The notes beneath the pieces were generated by a model. The model was not told where the DNA came from, ran no database searches, and saw nothing but the letters and a program-made list of their open reading frames with translations. 64,000 nucleotides of DNA, taken from assembly GCF_038561955.2 (NCBI RefSeq), contig NZ_CP138333.2, forward strand, positions 496,001-560,000. Reading direction: 5' to 3'. The stretch's first letter is position 1. Every line of letters starts with the position of its first letter. This DNA is from Salinicoccus sp. Bachu38. Lineage in GTDB: Bacteria; Bacillota; Bacilli; Staphylococcales; Salinicoccaceae. This document shows, one piece after another, positions 16,766 to 25,146 of the stretch. Both the position numbers and the translations under genes were made by a program.

Positions 16766-18010
16766 ATGACAGAAAAATCTAATCTTATCACATCCACGCA
16801 AAGCATCATCCATCAGGCACTGGATAATCTCGGATATGACGAAGGGATGTACGACCTCATCAAGGAACCGCTCAGAGTATTGAAAGTCCGCATACCTGTA
16901 GAAATGGATGATGGTTCCATCGAAGTGTTCACAGGATACCGTGCCCAACATAATGATGCTGCAGGACCGACAAAGGGTGGCATCAGATTCCACCCTGACG
17001 TCACAGAAGATGAAGTGGTCGCATTGTCCATGTGGATGACTTTGAAAGCCGGAATTGTGGACATCCCCTACGGAGGCGGCAAGGGCGGCGTCGTCTGTGA
17101 TCCTAGAGTGATGAGTACGAGGGAGCTCGAAGGAGTGGCCCGGGGCTATGTACGGGCTGTCTCCCAGATTGTAGGGCCGACAAAGGACATCCCTGCACCT
17201 GACGTCTATACGAATGCCCAGGTGATGGCGTGGATGATGGATGAATACAGCGTCAAGAATTCGGACGATCCATTCGAGTTCATTACAGGAAAGCCGCTTG
17301 CTGTAGGCGGGTCGAAAGGCCGTGAAACAGCTACCGCAATGGGAGCGGTCATATGTGTGGAGCAGGCGATGGAAAAAAGGGGCATACCGATCGAAGAGGC
17401 ACGCATCGTCGTGCAGGGATTCGGGAATGCAGGCAGCTACATATCCAAGATGCTCTATGACAAAGGTGCAAAGATCGTCGGCATCTCGAGATCTTCCCGT
17501 GCCCTGTACAATCCGGAAGGGATTGATATAGATTACGTAATCAATAATCGTGAAAAAGTCGATCTTGCAGATCATATGTCAGTCAGCGTCCTCACAAATG
17601 AGGAACTGCTTGAGGTCGATTGTGACGTCCTCATCCCGGCAGCGATCGCCAACCAGATTACCGGACTGAATGCCGAACGCGTCAAGGCGGATACCATCTG
17701 TGAAGCAGCCAACGGACCGACGACGGAAGAGGCGACACGTATCCTTACTGAAAAGGGCACACTCATCATCCCCGACGTTCTCGCTTCCGCTGGTGGGGTG
17801 ACAGTTTCCTACTTTGAATGGGTCCAGAACAAGCAGGGTTTCTATTGGGAAGAAGAGGAAATACAGGAACTGCTTGAGAAGAAAATGAAAAATGCATTCG
17901 ATGCCATATACCGCCTGCATGAAGCACGTAATATGGATATGCGGCTTGCCGCCTACACTGTAGGCATCAAGCGGACTTCGGAAGCCGTCAGATTCAGAGG
18001 GTGGGCATAG
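16766..18010 (+). CDS. NAD-type glutamate dehydrogenase, second paralogue
   Basis: A 414-residue protein, collinear and highly similar to the preceding gene, with the same length and no gaps visible. All family motifs persist: GPTKGGIRFHP, PYGGGKGGVV with the catalytic lysine, TKDIPAPDVYTNAQVMAWMMDEYS and QGFGNAGSYISK. Differences concentrate around residues 155-190 and 245-280. GGAGAGGGAAGC precedes the ATG. It has a separate promoter and an intrinsic terminator on each side, so it is an independently transcribed duplicate. It could be the RocG-like or GudB-like member of a pair; which is which cannot be decided here. Confidence 0.93.
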   Translation: MTEKSNLITSTQSIIHQALDNLGYDEGMYDLIKEPLRVLKVRIPVEMDDGSIEVFTGYRAQHNDAAGPTKGGIRFHPDVTEDEVVALSMWMTLKAGIVDIPYGGGKGGVVCDPRVMSTRELEGVARGYVRAVSQIVGPTKDIPAPDVYTNAQVMAWMMDEYSVKNSDDPFEFITGKPLAVGGSKGRETATAMGAVICVEQAMEKRGIPIEEARIVVQGFGNAGSYISKMLYDKGAKIVGISRSSRALYNPEGIDIDYVINNREKVDLADHMSVSVLTNEELLEVDCDVLIPAAIANQITGLNAERVKADTICEAANGPTTEEATRILTEKGTLIIPDVLASAGGVTVSYFEWVQNKQGFYWEEEEIQELLEKKMKNAFDAIYRLHEARNMDMRLAAYTVGIKRTSEAVRFRGWA

Positions 18011-18097
18011 TACTGGATCCGGCAGACTCCACTCGCCCACAGAACGAAGGCGGGAGGGTGCATGATCCTCGCCCCCCATCACACAGCAGACAATAAA

Positions 18098-18137
18098 AAG
18101 AGCCTGTTCTCCAGTTTTTTGGAGAACAGGCTCTTCA
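18098..18137. terminator. Bidirectional terminator between glutamate dehydrogenase 2 and the RND exporter
   Basis: Arms AAGAGCCTGTTCTCC and GGAGAACAGGCTCTT around AGTTTTTT, with flanking A and T runs. It serves the two convergent genes. The 85 bp before it (18011-18097) hold nothing recognisable. Confidence 0.88.
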
Positions 18138-18146
18138 TTTTGAAAC

Positions 18147-21100
18147 CTATTCTTTTCTTCTGTCATTCTTCATCTTGTCGATCAGGCGTTCCATCTCTTC
18201 GATGTAGTCCCTTTCTGTATCGCGGGACTCCGCGGAGGATGTATCTTCATACACTTTTGGCGCATCGTAATCTGGCGCTTCCGATTTTGTCACGTCTGAA
18301 TTATAGTCGTATTCGTTTTCGGGCTGTGCCGCTTCCTCTTCACGCTTCTGTGCATCGATCTCCTTCTGGGTGATGATTTCACCTTCCGGAGTCATGTACT
18401 TCTTGTTCATCTTGCGTGTTTCACTGTCGAAGTAGCTGTAGATGATCGGAATGATGAACAGTGTCAGGAACGTACTGCTGACGAGACCGCCGATGACGAC
18501 GATGCCCATCGGCGCGATGAGCTCTGCACCTTCTCCGATGCCGATGGCGAGCGGCAGCATGCCGAGTGCAGTCGTCAGTGCGGTAATGACGATCGGACGG
18601 AAACGGTCCTGGACACTCTTCTCGATTGCTTCCAGCACCGGCATGCCTTTTTCCTTCTGCTGGTTGATGTAGTCGACGAGCAGTATCGAGTTGTTGACCA
18701 CGATACCGAGCAGCAGGATGATGCCAACAAAGGCAATGAGACTGAGCGGGTTGTTTGTGATGAGCAGTGAGAACATCACACCGATGATGCTGAGCGGCAG
18801 TGTGAAGATGACGACGAATGGGTGCTTGAATGATTCGAACTGTGCCACCATCACGAGATAGATGAATATGATCCCGAGTGCGATGGCAAGGACGAGCTGA
18901 GGCATCGCATCCGTCAGCATTTCAAGGTCGCCGCCGATTGAAGTCTCGGTTTCATCGCTGAAGTCTGCATCATCAACGATGGATTCAACGTGGCTGCCTG
19001 CTTCGTTCAGGCTCATGTCAGAAGAATAGCTGACCGTAAGCTCGCTCGTTTCGCGCTGGTCATCACGGTTGATGAGCGGCAGCATTTCCGCTTCTTCAAG
19101 TTCAGCCACATCTCCGACGGAGACATATTCCCCCTGGCTGTTGGCAATCTGGATATTCTGAAAGGCATCCACACTGGAGAGGACGCTTTCCGGATATTTG
19201 ACGTTGATCGTGAGGTAGTCGTCGCCTTCGTCCACAGTGGAGGCGGAAACACCGTTTGTCGCTTCGTAGATCGATGTTCCGATCTCGGCTGGCTGCAGAC
19301 CGTTCTCACGTGCAGCCGCACGGTCGACGCGGACTTGGAGTTCCTCAATCATGGTTTCACGGCTGGATGTGACGTCTTCAATCTCACCGTCGTCTTCCAG
19401 TGCTTCGATGATGATGTCCTCGGACTCCTTCAGGCGGTCGGAGTTCTCATCCGCCACATTCAGGGTCAATGTGTTCGGATTCGATCCGGTACCCGCCTGT
19501 GACATCGGATTGACGCTGATGTCTGCAGACTGGTCGACGTTTTCGATTTCGCTTTCGATTTCGCGGATGAACTCATTGGTCGTTACATTGCGTTCACCTG
19601 CGTCGACGAGGGTAGCCATGACGTTTCCGACATTGCTTTCATCGACTGGACTCATCGTGGACGATGAACCGATGGTGCTCATGTAGATATCGACTTCGGA
19701 GTATTCCTCGAGCTTATCCTCTATCAGTCCGACCGTCTCTTCAGTATCGGAGAGGATGGCGTCCTGTGGCATTTCGACTTCAACCATCAATGTACCTTCG
19801 TCACTCTCCGGCAGCAGGTCGATACCCTGGATATAGATGCCGATGGCACCGATGACCAGTATGAGTGCTGTCAGGAGCAGAACGAGCATGCGGTGGGCGA
19901 GTGTCCATCGGGAGAGCTTCCTGAGCCCTCTCATATAAGATCTGTTCTGGCGCTTCCTCTCTTCGTTTTCGTCCGGCGCCTTGAGGATTCGGCTGGCGAT
20001 CATCGGTACGACAGTCAGTGCCACGAAAAGGGAGGCGAGCAGACTGGATACCACTGTGATGGCAAATGGTGTGAACAGCTGTCCGACCAGTCCGCTGACG
20101 AATACGACCGGCAGGAACACAGCGGCTGTCGTCATGGAAGAGGCGGTGATGGCCGCTGCAACTTCCTTGGCGCCATCGCTTGCCGCCTGTCTCGGTGTTT
20201 TGCCCATGGACAGATGGCGGTATATGTTTTCAATGACGACGACTGCGTTGTCGACAAGCATCCCGATTCCGAGCGCCAGTCCGCCGAGCGTCATCATGTT
20301 GATGCTGATGTCGGTGAAGTACAGCAGTGCAAATGTCGTAATCACGGAAAACGGAATTGCGATTCCGATGATCAGTGGGGATTTCAGGTTGCGCAGGAAG
20401 GCGAACAGTACGACCATCGCAAGGATGGCCCCGCTGATCAGTGACAGGTAGACGCTGTTGACGGCGACATCAATGTATTCACCTTCATCGTACAGTGTCT
20501 CCACCGTCAGGTTTTCAAACTCTTCCGTATCAAGCTGTTCCTCAAGGACGGAACGGAACTCACTGTTGACCGTCGATGCGTTCGCATCGGAGGACAGGCT
20601 CATTTCAATCTGCATCGCATCGTCCTGGTTCAGGCGTGTGATGACGTTGTTGTCCTGTTCATTTATTGCAACATCGGCCACGTCATCAAGTGTGACGGTG
20701 CCGGCGTCTTCAGGGAGATCGATCAGCACGAGTTCCTGGAGGGCTTCCACGCCGTCGATGCTGCTCACCGTACGTGTCGATATGGCCTCCTGGGATTCTT
20801 CATTGACGATGGTCGCGTTAGGAATGGAGATGTTGTTGGCTTCGATGATTCCGGCAACATCACTCTGGCCCATCTGATACTCCTCGAGCGCCTCCGTATC
20901 CAGGGTGACGGCGATCTCTTCGGTGATGTTCCCGGTTTCACTGATGGAGGCGACACCATTGATGTTTTCGAGTTCCCCGATGAGGTCATCGACCTGTCCC
21001 TGGAATTCGCTGACACTTTCATTTTCCGATGTGACGGCAAGCGTCATGCTTGGGAACATCGTGATGTCGAATTCAAGGAAGGAAGGGTCCCCGGCCTGGT

Positions 21101-21455
21101 CCGGCAGGTTCACATTCTCGATTGTCCGTGTGATTTCATTTTCGACTTCGTCTATGGTCATGTCATAGCCGAATTCGAGCAGGATGATGGACGAACTCTC
21201 CTGTGACTGGGAGGAGATGTTCGACAGGCCGCTGAGGGTCGACAGCTCCGCTTCAAGCGGTTCGGTGACATCCTCCATCACCTCTTCAGGTCCGGCGCCC
21301 TGATATGTGGTTGCCACCGCAGCGATCGGCGGCTGTACATTCGGCAGAAGCTGGAGCGGGAGGCGGGTCAGCGAAACGGCCCCCAGCAGGATCAGTATGA
21401 TCATTACTACGATGGTGAACTTGGGTCTCTTTATTGAAAAATCCGCTAGCTTCAA
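18147..21455 (-). CDS. RND superfamily (AcrB/SwrC-type) exporter
   Basis: An 1102-residue integral membrane protein of the AcrB/AcrD/AcrF family. TM1 is near residues 13-31, then a large external loop with VATTYQGAGPEEVMEDVTEPLEAELS, a TM2-7 block (about 335-545), a second external loop, and TM8-12 (about 860-1010). In TM4 the motif GMLVDNAVVVIENIYR retains D402 but has N403 where AcrB has a second Asp; the TM10 motif reads VVNNSILLVDY where AcrB has Lys. The C-terminal ~85 residues are a charged cytoplasmic tail longer than usual. Gram-positive homologues (B. subtilis SwrC) export surfactin-like or lipid molecules; the substrate here is unknown. The divergent TetR gene is the likely regulator. 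No adaptor or outer-membrane partner is adjacent. Confidence 0.9.
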   Translation of the reverse strand: MKLADFSIKRPKFTIVVMIILILLGAVSLTRLPLQLLPNVQPPIAAVATTYQGAGPEEVMEDVTEPLEAELSTLSGLSNISSQSQESSSIILLEFGYDMTIDEVENEITRTIENVNLPDQAGDPSFLEFDITMFPSMTLAVTSENESVSEFQGQVDDLIGELENINGVASISETGNITEEIAVTLDTEALEEYQMGQSDVAGIIEANNISIPNATIVNEESQEAISTRTVSSIDGVEALQELVLIDLPEDAGTVTLDDVADVAINEQDNNVITRLNQDDAMQIEMSLSSDANASTVNSEFRSVLEEQLDTEEFENLTVETLYDEGEYIDVAVNSVYLSLISGAILAMVVLFAFLRNLKSPLIIGIAIPFSVITTFALLYFTDISINMMTLGGLALGIGMLVDNAVVVIENIYRHLSMGKTPRQAASDGAKEVAAAITASSMTTAAVFLPVVFVSGLVGQLFTPFAITVVSSLLASLFVALTVVPMIASRILKAPDENEERKRQNRSYMRGLRKLSRWTLAHRMLVLLLTALILVIGAIGIYIQGIDLLPESDEGTLMVEVEMPQDAILSDTEETVGLIEDKLEEYSEVDIYMSTIGSSSTMSPVDESNVGNVMATLVDAGERNVTTNEFIREIESEIENVDQSADISVNPMSQAGTGSNPNTLTLNVADENSDRLKESEDIIIEALEDDGEIEDVTSSRETMIEELQVRVDRAAARENGLQPAEIGTSIYEATNGVSASTVDEGDDYLTINVKYPESVLSSVDAFQNIQIANSQGEYVSVGDVAELEEAEMLPLINRDDQRETSELTVSYSSDMSLNEAGSHVESIVDDADFSDETETSIGGDLEMLTDAMPQLVLAIALGIIFIYLVMVAQFESFKHPFVVIFTLPLSIIGVMFSLLITNNPLSLIAFVGIILLLGIVVNNSILLVDYINQQKEKGMPVLEAIEKSVQDRFRPIVITALTTALGMLPLAIGIGEGAELIAPMGIVVIGGLVSSTFLTLFIIPIIYSYFDSETRKMNKKYMTPEGEIITQKEIDAQKREEEAAQPENEYDYNSDVTKSEAPDYDAPKVYEDTSSAESRDTERDYIEEMERLIDKMKNDRRKE

Positions 21456-21500
21456 ATATTTTCACTCCTATTTAGTTTGAAAAAGAATGTTTAAATCCAA

Positions 21501-21512
21501 CAACATGTTGTA
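21501..21512. promoter_or_regulatory. Palindromic operator candidate between the RND and TetR genes
   Basis: ACAACATGTTGT is a perfect 12-bp palindrome in the 134-bp divergent intergenic region, and TTGTAC (21509-21514) overlapping it can act as a -35 element rightwards. A TetR dimer binding here would control both genes. Confidence 0.5.
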
Positions 21513-21589
21513 CAATACTCAATAATAGTTAAATTATAGATGTGATTCAATATACAATCCACTGCGAAGTGTTGAAAAGGAGTATGAAT

Positions 21590-22177
21590 ATGTCGAAATT
21601 AAGTCGGAAAGAGGCGACGAGGAAAAATCTTCTCGAAGCATTCTGGTCGCTCTACATCGAGAAGCCATTGGAAAAGATCACCGTCAAGGAGATTACGGAC
21701 CTTGCGGGCTATAACAGAGGTACTTTCTATACATATTTTTCTGATGTCTACGAAGTGCTGGAAATACAGAAGGCCACAGTGATGCCGACAGAGGACATGA
21801 TTCTCGACCCTTTGAAGGAGATACGGGATAACGGAGGGAAGATAAAGGAGTCCCTGAACGGTGTATCCGACTATATGAAGGAGCATGGCGACCGCATCGC
21901 CATCCTGCTGGGCCCCGAGGGGGACCCCAAATTCCCGCATGAGATGAAGGCGCGGGTGCGGAACATCATCATGAACTTCGTGCACGAACTGGGTATAAGG
22001 GAAGCCGCAGAATACGAATACATCATCGAATACCATATATCCGGCATGATCAACATGTATCAGCTGTGGGTGGAAAATGGACAGAACATTTCGGAGTGTG
22101 AACTGAGTGCGCTGTATGACCGGGTAGCGCATATCGGCACATTGAACATCACCAACAGCATGCTGAACGACCGCTAG
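21590..22177 (+). CDS. TetR/AcrR family transcriptional regulator
   Basis: A 195-residue regulator. The N-terminal helix-turn-helix (about residues 6-50) reads RKNLLEAFWSLYIEKPLEKITVKEITDLAGYNRGTFYTYFSDVYEVLE, the classic TetR DNA-binding domain. The rest is the helical ligand-binding and dimer domain. I chose ATG 21590 because AAGGAG is seven bases upstream; ATGs at 21584 and 21542 are in frame but badly spaced. It is transcribed divergently from the RND exporter, so ligand-relieved repression of the exporter is the usual arrangement. The ligand is unknown. Confidence 0.88.
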   Translation: MSKLSRKEATRKNLLEAFWSLYIEKPLEKITVKEITDLAGYNRGTFYTYFSDVYEVLEIQKATVMPTEDMILDPLKEIRDNGGKIKESLNGVSDYMKEHGDRIAILLGPEGDPKFPHEMKARVRNIIMNFVHELGIREAAEYEYIIEYHISGMINMYQLWVENGQNISECELSALYDRVAHIGTLNITNSMLNDR

Positions 22178-22196
22178 TTATATCCGTCCGTAGGGG

Positions 22197-22241
22197 TTTC
22201 AAGTTGAATCATTTCAAGTACGGCGCCTCCAGGTCTATAAT
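22197..22241 (+). promoter_or_regulatory. Promoter with direct repeat upstream of the PatB-like gene
   Basis: TTCAAG (22213-22218) and a perfect TATAAT (22236-22241) are 17 bp apart. TTTCAAGT occurs twice (22197-22204 and 22212-22219), the second copy covering the -35. The dyad TTGAATCATTTCAA (22204-22217) overlaps it. This looks like a regulated promoter; the factor is unknown. Confidence 0.45.
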
Positions 22242-22275
22242 TGTTCCATATGCGAATATTGGACAAGGAGCGGTT

Positions 22276-23469
22276 ATGATGAAATATGATTTCGATACAC
22301 CGATAAACAGAAGGAACACCTATGCCATGAAATGGGATGGGGGAGAACTGATCAAGGAATTTGGACTGACGGAGCGCTATGACGAAGATACGATTCCGCT
22401 GTTCACGGCAGACATGGACTTCCAGGTGGCCGAACCGGTCGTCGAGGCATTGAGGAAGACGGTGGACCACCAGATCTTCGGCTATACGATTGCGCCGCCC
22501 GCCTACTATGAAGCCATACAGAAGTGGTTCTCGGACAAGTACGGCTGGGAGATCGGCAAGGAGGAGATCATCTATGCCCCGGGTACGGTGCATTCCCTGA
22601 ACATTGCGGTAAAGGCATACTCCGAAAAGGGCGACGGCGTCATCATCCAGCGTCCGGTATATCCGCCATTCACGTCGGCGGTCGAAGGCAACGGCCGTAC
22701 AGTGAAGAACAATAGGCTGAAGCGGGAGGAATCGGGACATTATCGCATCGATTTCGAGGATTTCGAGAAGCTTGCGAAAGAGGACGATACATCCATGTTC
22801 ATCATGTGCAACCCGCACAATCCGACGGGCAACATCTTCCAGCCTGAAGACCTTGCGCGCCTGGCCGACATCTGCCATGAAAATGGCGTCACCATCATCG
22901 CGGATGAAATCCATGGGGACCTCATCCGCATCGGGGAGACGTTCACGCCGATCGTCAAGGCCTCAGCCCACACGGATCACATCGTTACGCTGACGGCCAT
23001 CAACAAGACGTTCAACCTTGCCGGCCTGCACTGTACGAATGTGGTGATTACAGATGAAGGATTGAGGAAGAAGTTCCAGGAGGAGCAGGGCATGAGCCTG
23101 CCGAGTCCATTTACAGTATCCGCACTCATCGCCGCCTACACGGAAGGGGACGAATGGCTCCGTCAGGTCAGGGAGTACATTGATGGCAACATCGACTTCG
23201 TGATCGACTTCCTGTCGCGCGAAATGCCGAAGGTCAAAGTCGAACGTCCGGCGGGCACATATGTGCTGTGGATGGATTTCTCGGGCTACGGCATCCCGCA
23301 GGAGGAAGTGCATGACCGCATCTACAACAGGGCCAACGTGCTGCTTGAGGATGGAAAGATGTTCGGCGAGGAAGGCAATGACTTCCAGAGGATCTGTGTA
23401 CCTTCTCCAAGATCCGTGCTCGAAGAGGCGCTGAAGCGCATCGCGTATGAGTTCCGCGACCTGCATTAG
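22276..23469 (+). CDS. PatB/MalY-type aminotransferase / cystathionine beta-lyase
   Basis: A 397-residue fold-type I PLP enzyme. The opening FDTPINRRNTYAMKWDGGELIKEFG and ADMDFQVAEPVVEALR mark the PatB/MalY subfamily, whose members cleave the C-S bond of cystathionine or cysteine conjugates. The PLP lysine is K244 in TAINKTFNLAGL; CNPHNPTGN and IIADEIHGDL bind the cofactor. AAGGAG (22265-22270) serves ATG 22276 or ATG 22279. An independent regulated-looking promoter is present. It stands just before the tryptophan T-boxes but does not belong to that operon. Substrate specificity is inferred only at family level. Confidence 0.87.
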   Translation: MMKYDFDTPINRRNTYAMKWDGGELIKEFGLTERYDEDTIPLFTADMDFQVAEPVVEALRKTVDHQIFGYTIAPPAYYEAIQKWFSDKYGWEIGKEEIIYAPGTVHSLNIAVKAYSEKGDGVIIQRPVYPPFTSAVEGNGRTVKNNRLKREESGHYRIDFEDFEKLAKEDDTSMFIMCNPHNPTGNIFQPEDLARLADICHENGVTIIADEIHGDLIRIGETFTPIVKASAHTDHIVTLTAINKTFNLAGLHCTNVVITDEGLRKKFQEEQGMSLPSPFTVSALIAAYTEGDEWLRQVREYIDGNIDFVIDFLSREMPKVKVERPAGTYVLWMDFSGYGIPQEEVHDRIYNRANVLLEDGKMFGEEGNDFQRICVPSPRSVLEEALKRIAYEFRDLH

Positions 23470-23523
23470 GGCCTGTTTCAGAGTGTAGTGTGGAAACCGG
23501 GAAAAATTTTTTCCGATTTTGGG

Positions 23524-23571
23524 TTGTAATTGTGAAGTGACTGTATTATGATAATATTCAATCAATTGAAT
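23524..23571 (+). promoter_or_regulatory. Promoter of the trp leader with an adjacent dyad
   Basis: TTGTAA (23524-23529) and TATGAT (23547-23552) are 17 bp apart. Immediately after lies the near-continuous dyad ATTCAATCAATTGAAT (23556-23571; arms of 8 bp if flanking T and A are counted), where transcription should begin. It may be an operator or an initial RNA hairpin. Confidence 0.45.
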
Positions 23572-23574
23572 AGC

Positions 23575-23831
23575 CTTTGATTGAAGAAGAGAAGTAGCAA
23601 TTTCTCCATGCTGAAGAGAGCCGGTGGATGGTGCGAACCGGTGCAATGATATTGTGAATGGACTTCTGTATAACCGGCTGCCGAAATCATGTAGGCACCG
23701 GCGTCTTTCCAACGTTACATGGTTGATGCGGAGGCAGATGCGTCCGTATCTCGAGTGGGCCGGTCACGACCGGTCAATAAAGGTGGCACCACGGCTCCCC
23801 GTCCTTTTTCAGAGACAGGGGAGCCTTTTTG
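23575..23831 (+). ncRNA. T-box riboswitch 1 (tRNA-Trp sensing)
   Basis: A complete T-box leader. Stem I has GAAGAGAAGTAG and AGAGAG landmarks, with the specifier UGG (23659-23661) in GUGAAUGGACUUC opposite. The T-box AGGUGGCACCACGG lies at 23781-23794. A terminator follows: arms GGCTCCCC (23793-23800) and GGGGAGCC (23818-23825), then five Ts. UGG is the Trp codon, and the T-box bulge UGGC pairs with an acceptor end GCCA, agreeing with the G discriminator of bacterial tRNA-Trp. Uncharged tRNA-Trp should favour the antiterminator and allow transcription onward. Confidence 0.85.
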
Positions 23832-23836
23832 TATAG

Positions 23837-24066
23837 AAAATGGAATAGAACGCATATCAGAACAAGTAGTGGAGCACCGCATGGCACAGAGAGTCGGGGA
23901 AGCTGGAAACCGATGCATGCATGTTCTGTGAATGGGCCTGATCGGGATGCGTCCGTCCGCCGCACGTTACGCGGCAAGAGCAGGGGTCCCGATGGACCCA
24001 ATGCGAGGTGGCACCGCGGTGAAATCGTCCTCCATAGACCATATTGGTTCATGGAGGATTTTTTAT
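23837..24066 (+). ncRNA. T-box riboswitch 2 (tRNA-Trp sensing), in tandem
   Basis: A second full T-box leader begins only about 10 bp after the first terminator. Stem I has AACAAGTAG and AGAGAG; the specifier UGG (23933-23935) lies in GUGAAUGGGCCUGAU, which pairs back to AUCAGAAC. The T-box GCGAGGUGGCACCGCGG lies at 24004-24020, again with UGGC. The terminator has arms TCCTCCAT (24028-24035) and ATGGAGGA (24051-24058), then six Ts. trpD starts 17 bp later. Two switches in series require both to read through. Confidence 0.85.
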
Positions 24067-24082
24067 ATTCTGGGAGGGAAAA

Positions 24083-25144
24083 ATGATGAAATCAGAAGCA
24101 GTCAATCCAACAGTTAAAAGAAGTATGAAACCATATCTGGCGAAATTGTCCGAACGTGAGGATCTGACTTTCGAGGAGATGTCGGAAGCGGTATCGATCC
24201 TGCTGCTGGATGCAGTCAGCGACAGTGAGATCGCAGCGCTCCTCATGGCACTGAAGGCGAAAGGCGAGACGGTGGAGGAGATTGCGGCACTCGTCGAAGT
24301 GCTGCGCAGGCATGCGATGCCGATCCGGCGCCATATCGAAGGTGTGATGGACAACTGCGGAACGGGTGGTGATGGCTCCAACAGCTTCAACATCTCGACG
24401 ACATCAGCCTTTGTACTGGCAGGGGCAGGCGTGAAGGTCGCCAAGCACGGCAACCGCAGCATCACAAGCAAGACGGGCAGTTCGGATGTACTGGGTGAGG
24501 TCGGTGTATCGCTGACCTTCGACACCGAAGATATCGATACCCTGCTCGACAAGAACGACATCGCATTCCTTTTTGCGCCCCATGCCCATCCAAAGATCAA
24601 GCAGATCATGAAAGTGCGGCATGACCTGAAGGTGCCGACCATCTTCAACCTGATCGGACCGCTGATCAACCCGGTGGCACTGGACTACCAGTTCCTCGGT
24701 GTCTACCGCAGGGACAAGGTGGAGATGATGGCCCAGGTGCTGAAGCGTCTCGGCAGGAAGCGCGCTGTAGTCATCAACGGAGCAGGTTCGATGGACGAGG
24801 CATCGCTGCTCGGTGAAAACCACATGACGATACTTGCTGACGGCGAGATCACCAATGTGACGTTCACTCCGGAATCGGTCGGCCTGCCGGCATATTCGAA
24901 GGAAGCGATCACCGGCGGCGACAGCGGGGAAAATGCACAAATTCTCCTTAATGTCCTTTCGGGCCGGGCCACGCCGGCCCAGCGCGATACGGTCCTTCTG
25001 AATGCGGGGCTCGGACTGTTCAGTGCCGAGCGGGCACAGACGATCGAGGAAGGCATCGAAAAGGCGCGGGAAAGCATCGATTCAGGCAGGGCACTTGCAA
25101 AACTAAATCATCTGATTACCTATACACAAGAAGGCGGGATATAA
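24083..25144 (+). CDS. trpD: Anthranilate phosphoribosyltransferase
   Basis: A 353-residue enzyme of tryptophan synthesis that joins anthranilate to PRPP. The diphosphate-binding motif DNCGTGGDGSNSFNIST and AKHGNRSITSKTGSSDVLGEVG are characteristic, with NLIGPLINP later. An N-terminal helical domain precedes the phosphoribosyltransferase fold. ATGs at 24083 and 24086 follow GGGAGG; upstream frame extension to 24044 runs into the T-box terminator and is not coding. It is the first gene of the operon; trpE and trpG, which usually precede it, are absent. About 2 bp separate it from trpC. Confidence 0.94.
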   Translation: MMKSEAVNPTVKRSMKPYLAKLSEREDLTFEEMSEAVSILLLDAVSDSEIAALLMALKAKGETVEEIAALVEVLRRHAMPIRRHIEGVMDNCGTGGDGSNSFNISTTSAFVLAGAGVKVAKHGNRSITSKTGSSDVLGEVGVSLTFDTEDIDTLLDKNDIAFLFAPHAHPKIKQIMKVRHDLKVPTIFNLIGPLINPVALDYQFLGVYRRDKVEMMAQVLKRLGRKRAVVINGAGSMDEASLLGENHMTILADGEITNVTFTPESVGLPAYSKEAITGGDSGENAQILLNVLSGRATPAQRDTVLLNAGLGLFSAERAQTIEEGIEKARESIDSGRALAKLNHLITYTQEGGI

Positions 25145-25146
25145 AA

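Noticed and set aside
23490-23520. Terminator after the PatB-like gene
   Set aside because: GGAAAAATTTTTTCC-like pairing is short and AT-only with no useful T-run after it, so it was not listed.
24044-24082. N-terminal extension of trpD
   Set aside because: The in-frame upstream start lies within the T-box terminator stem; the ATG after GGGAGG is the sound start.
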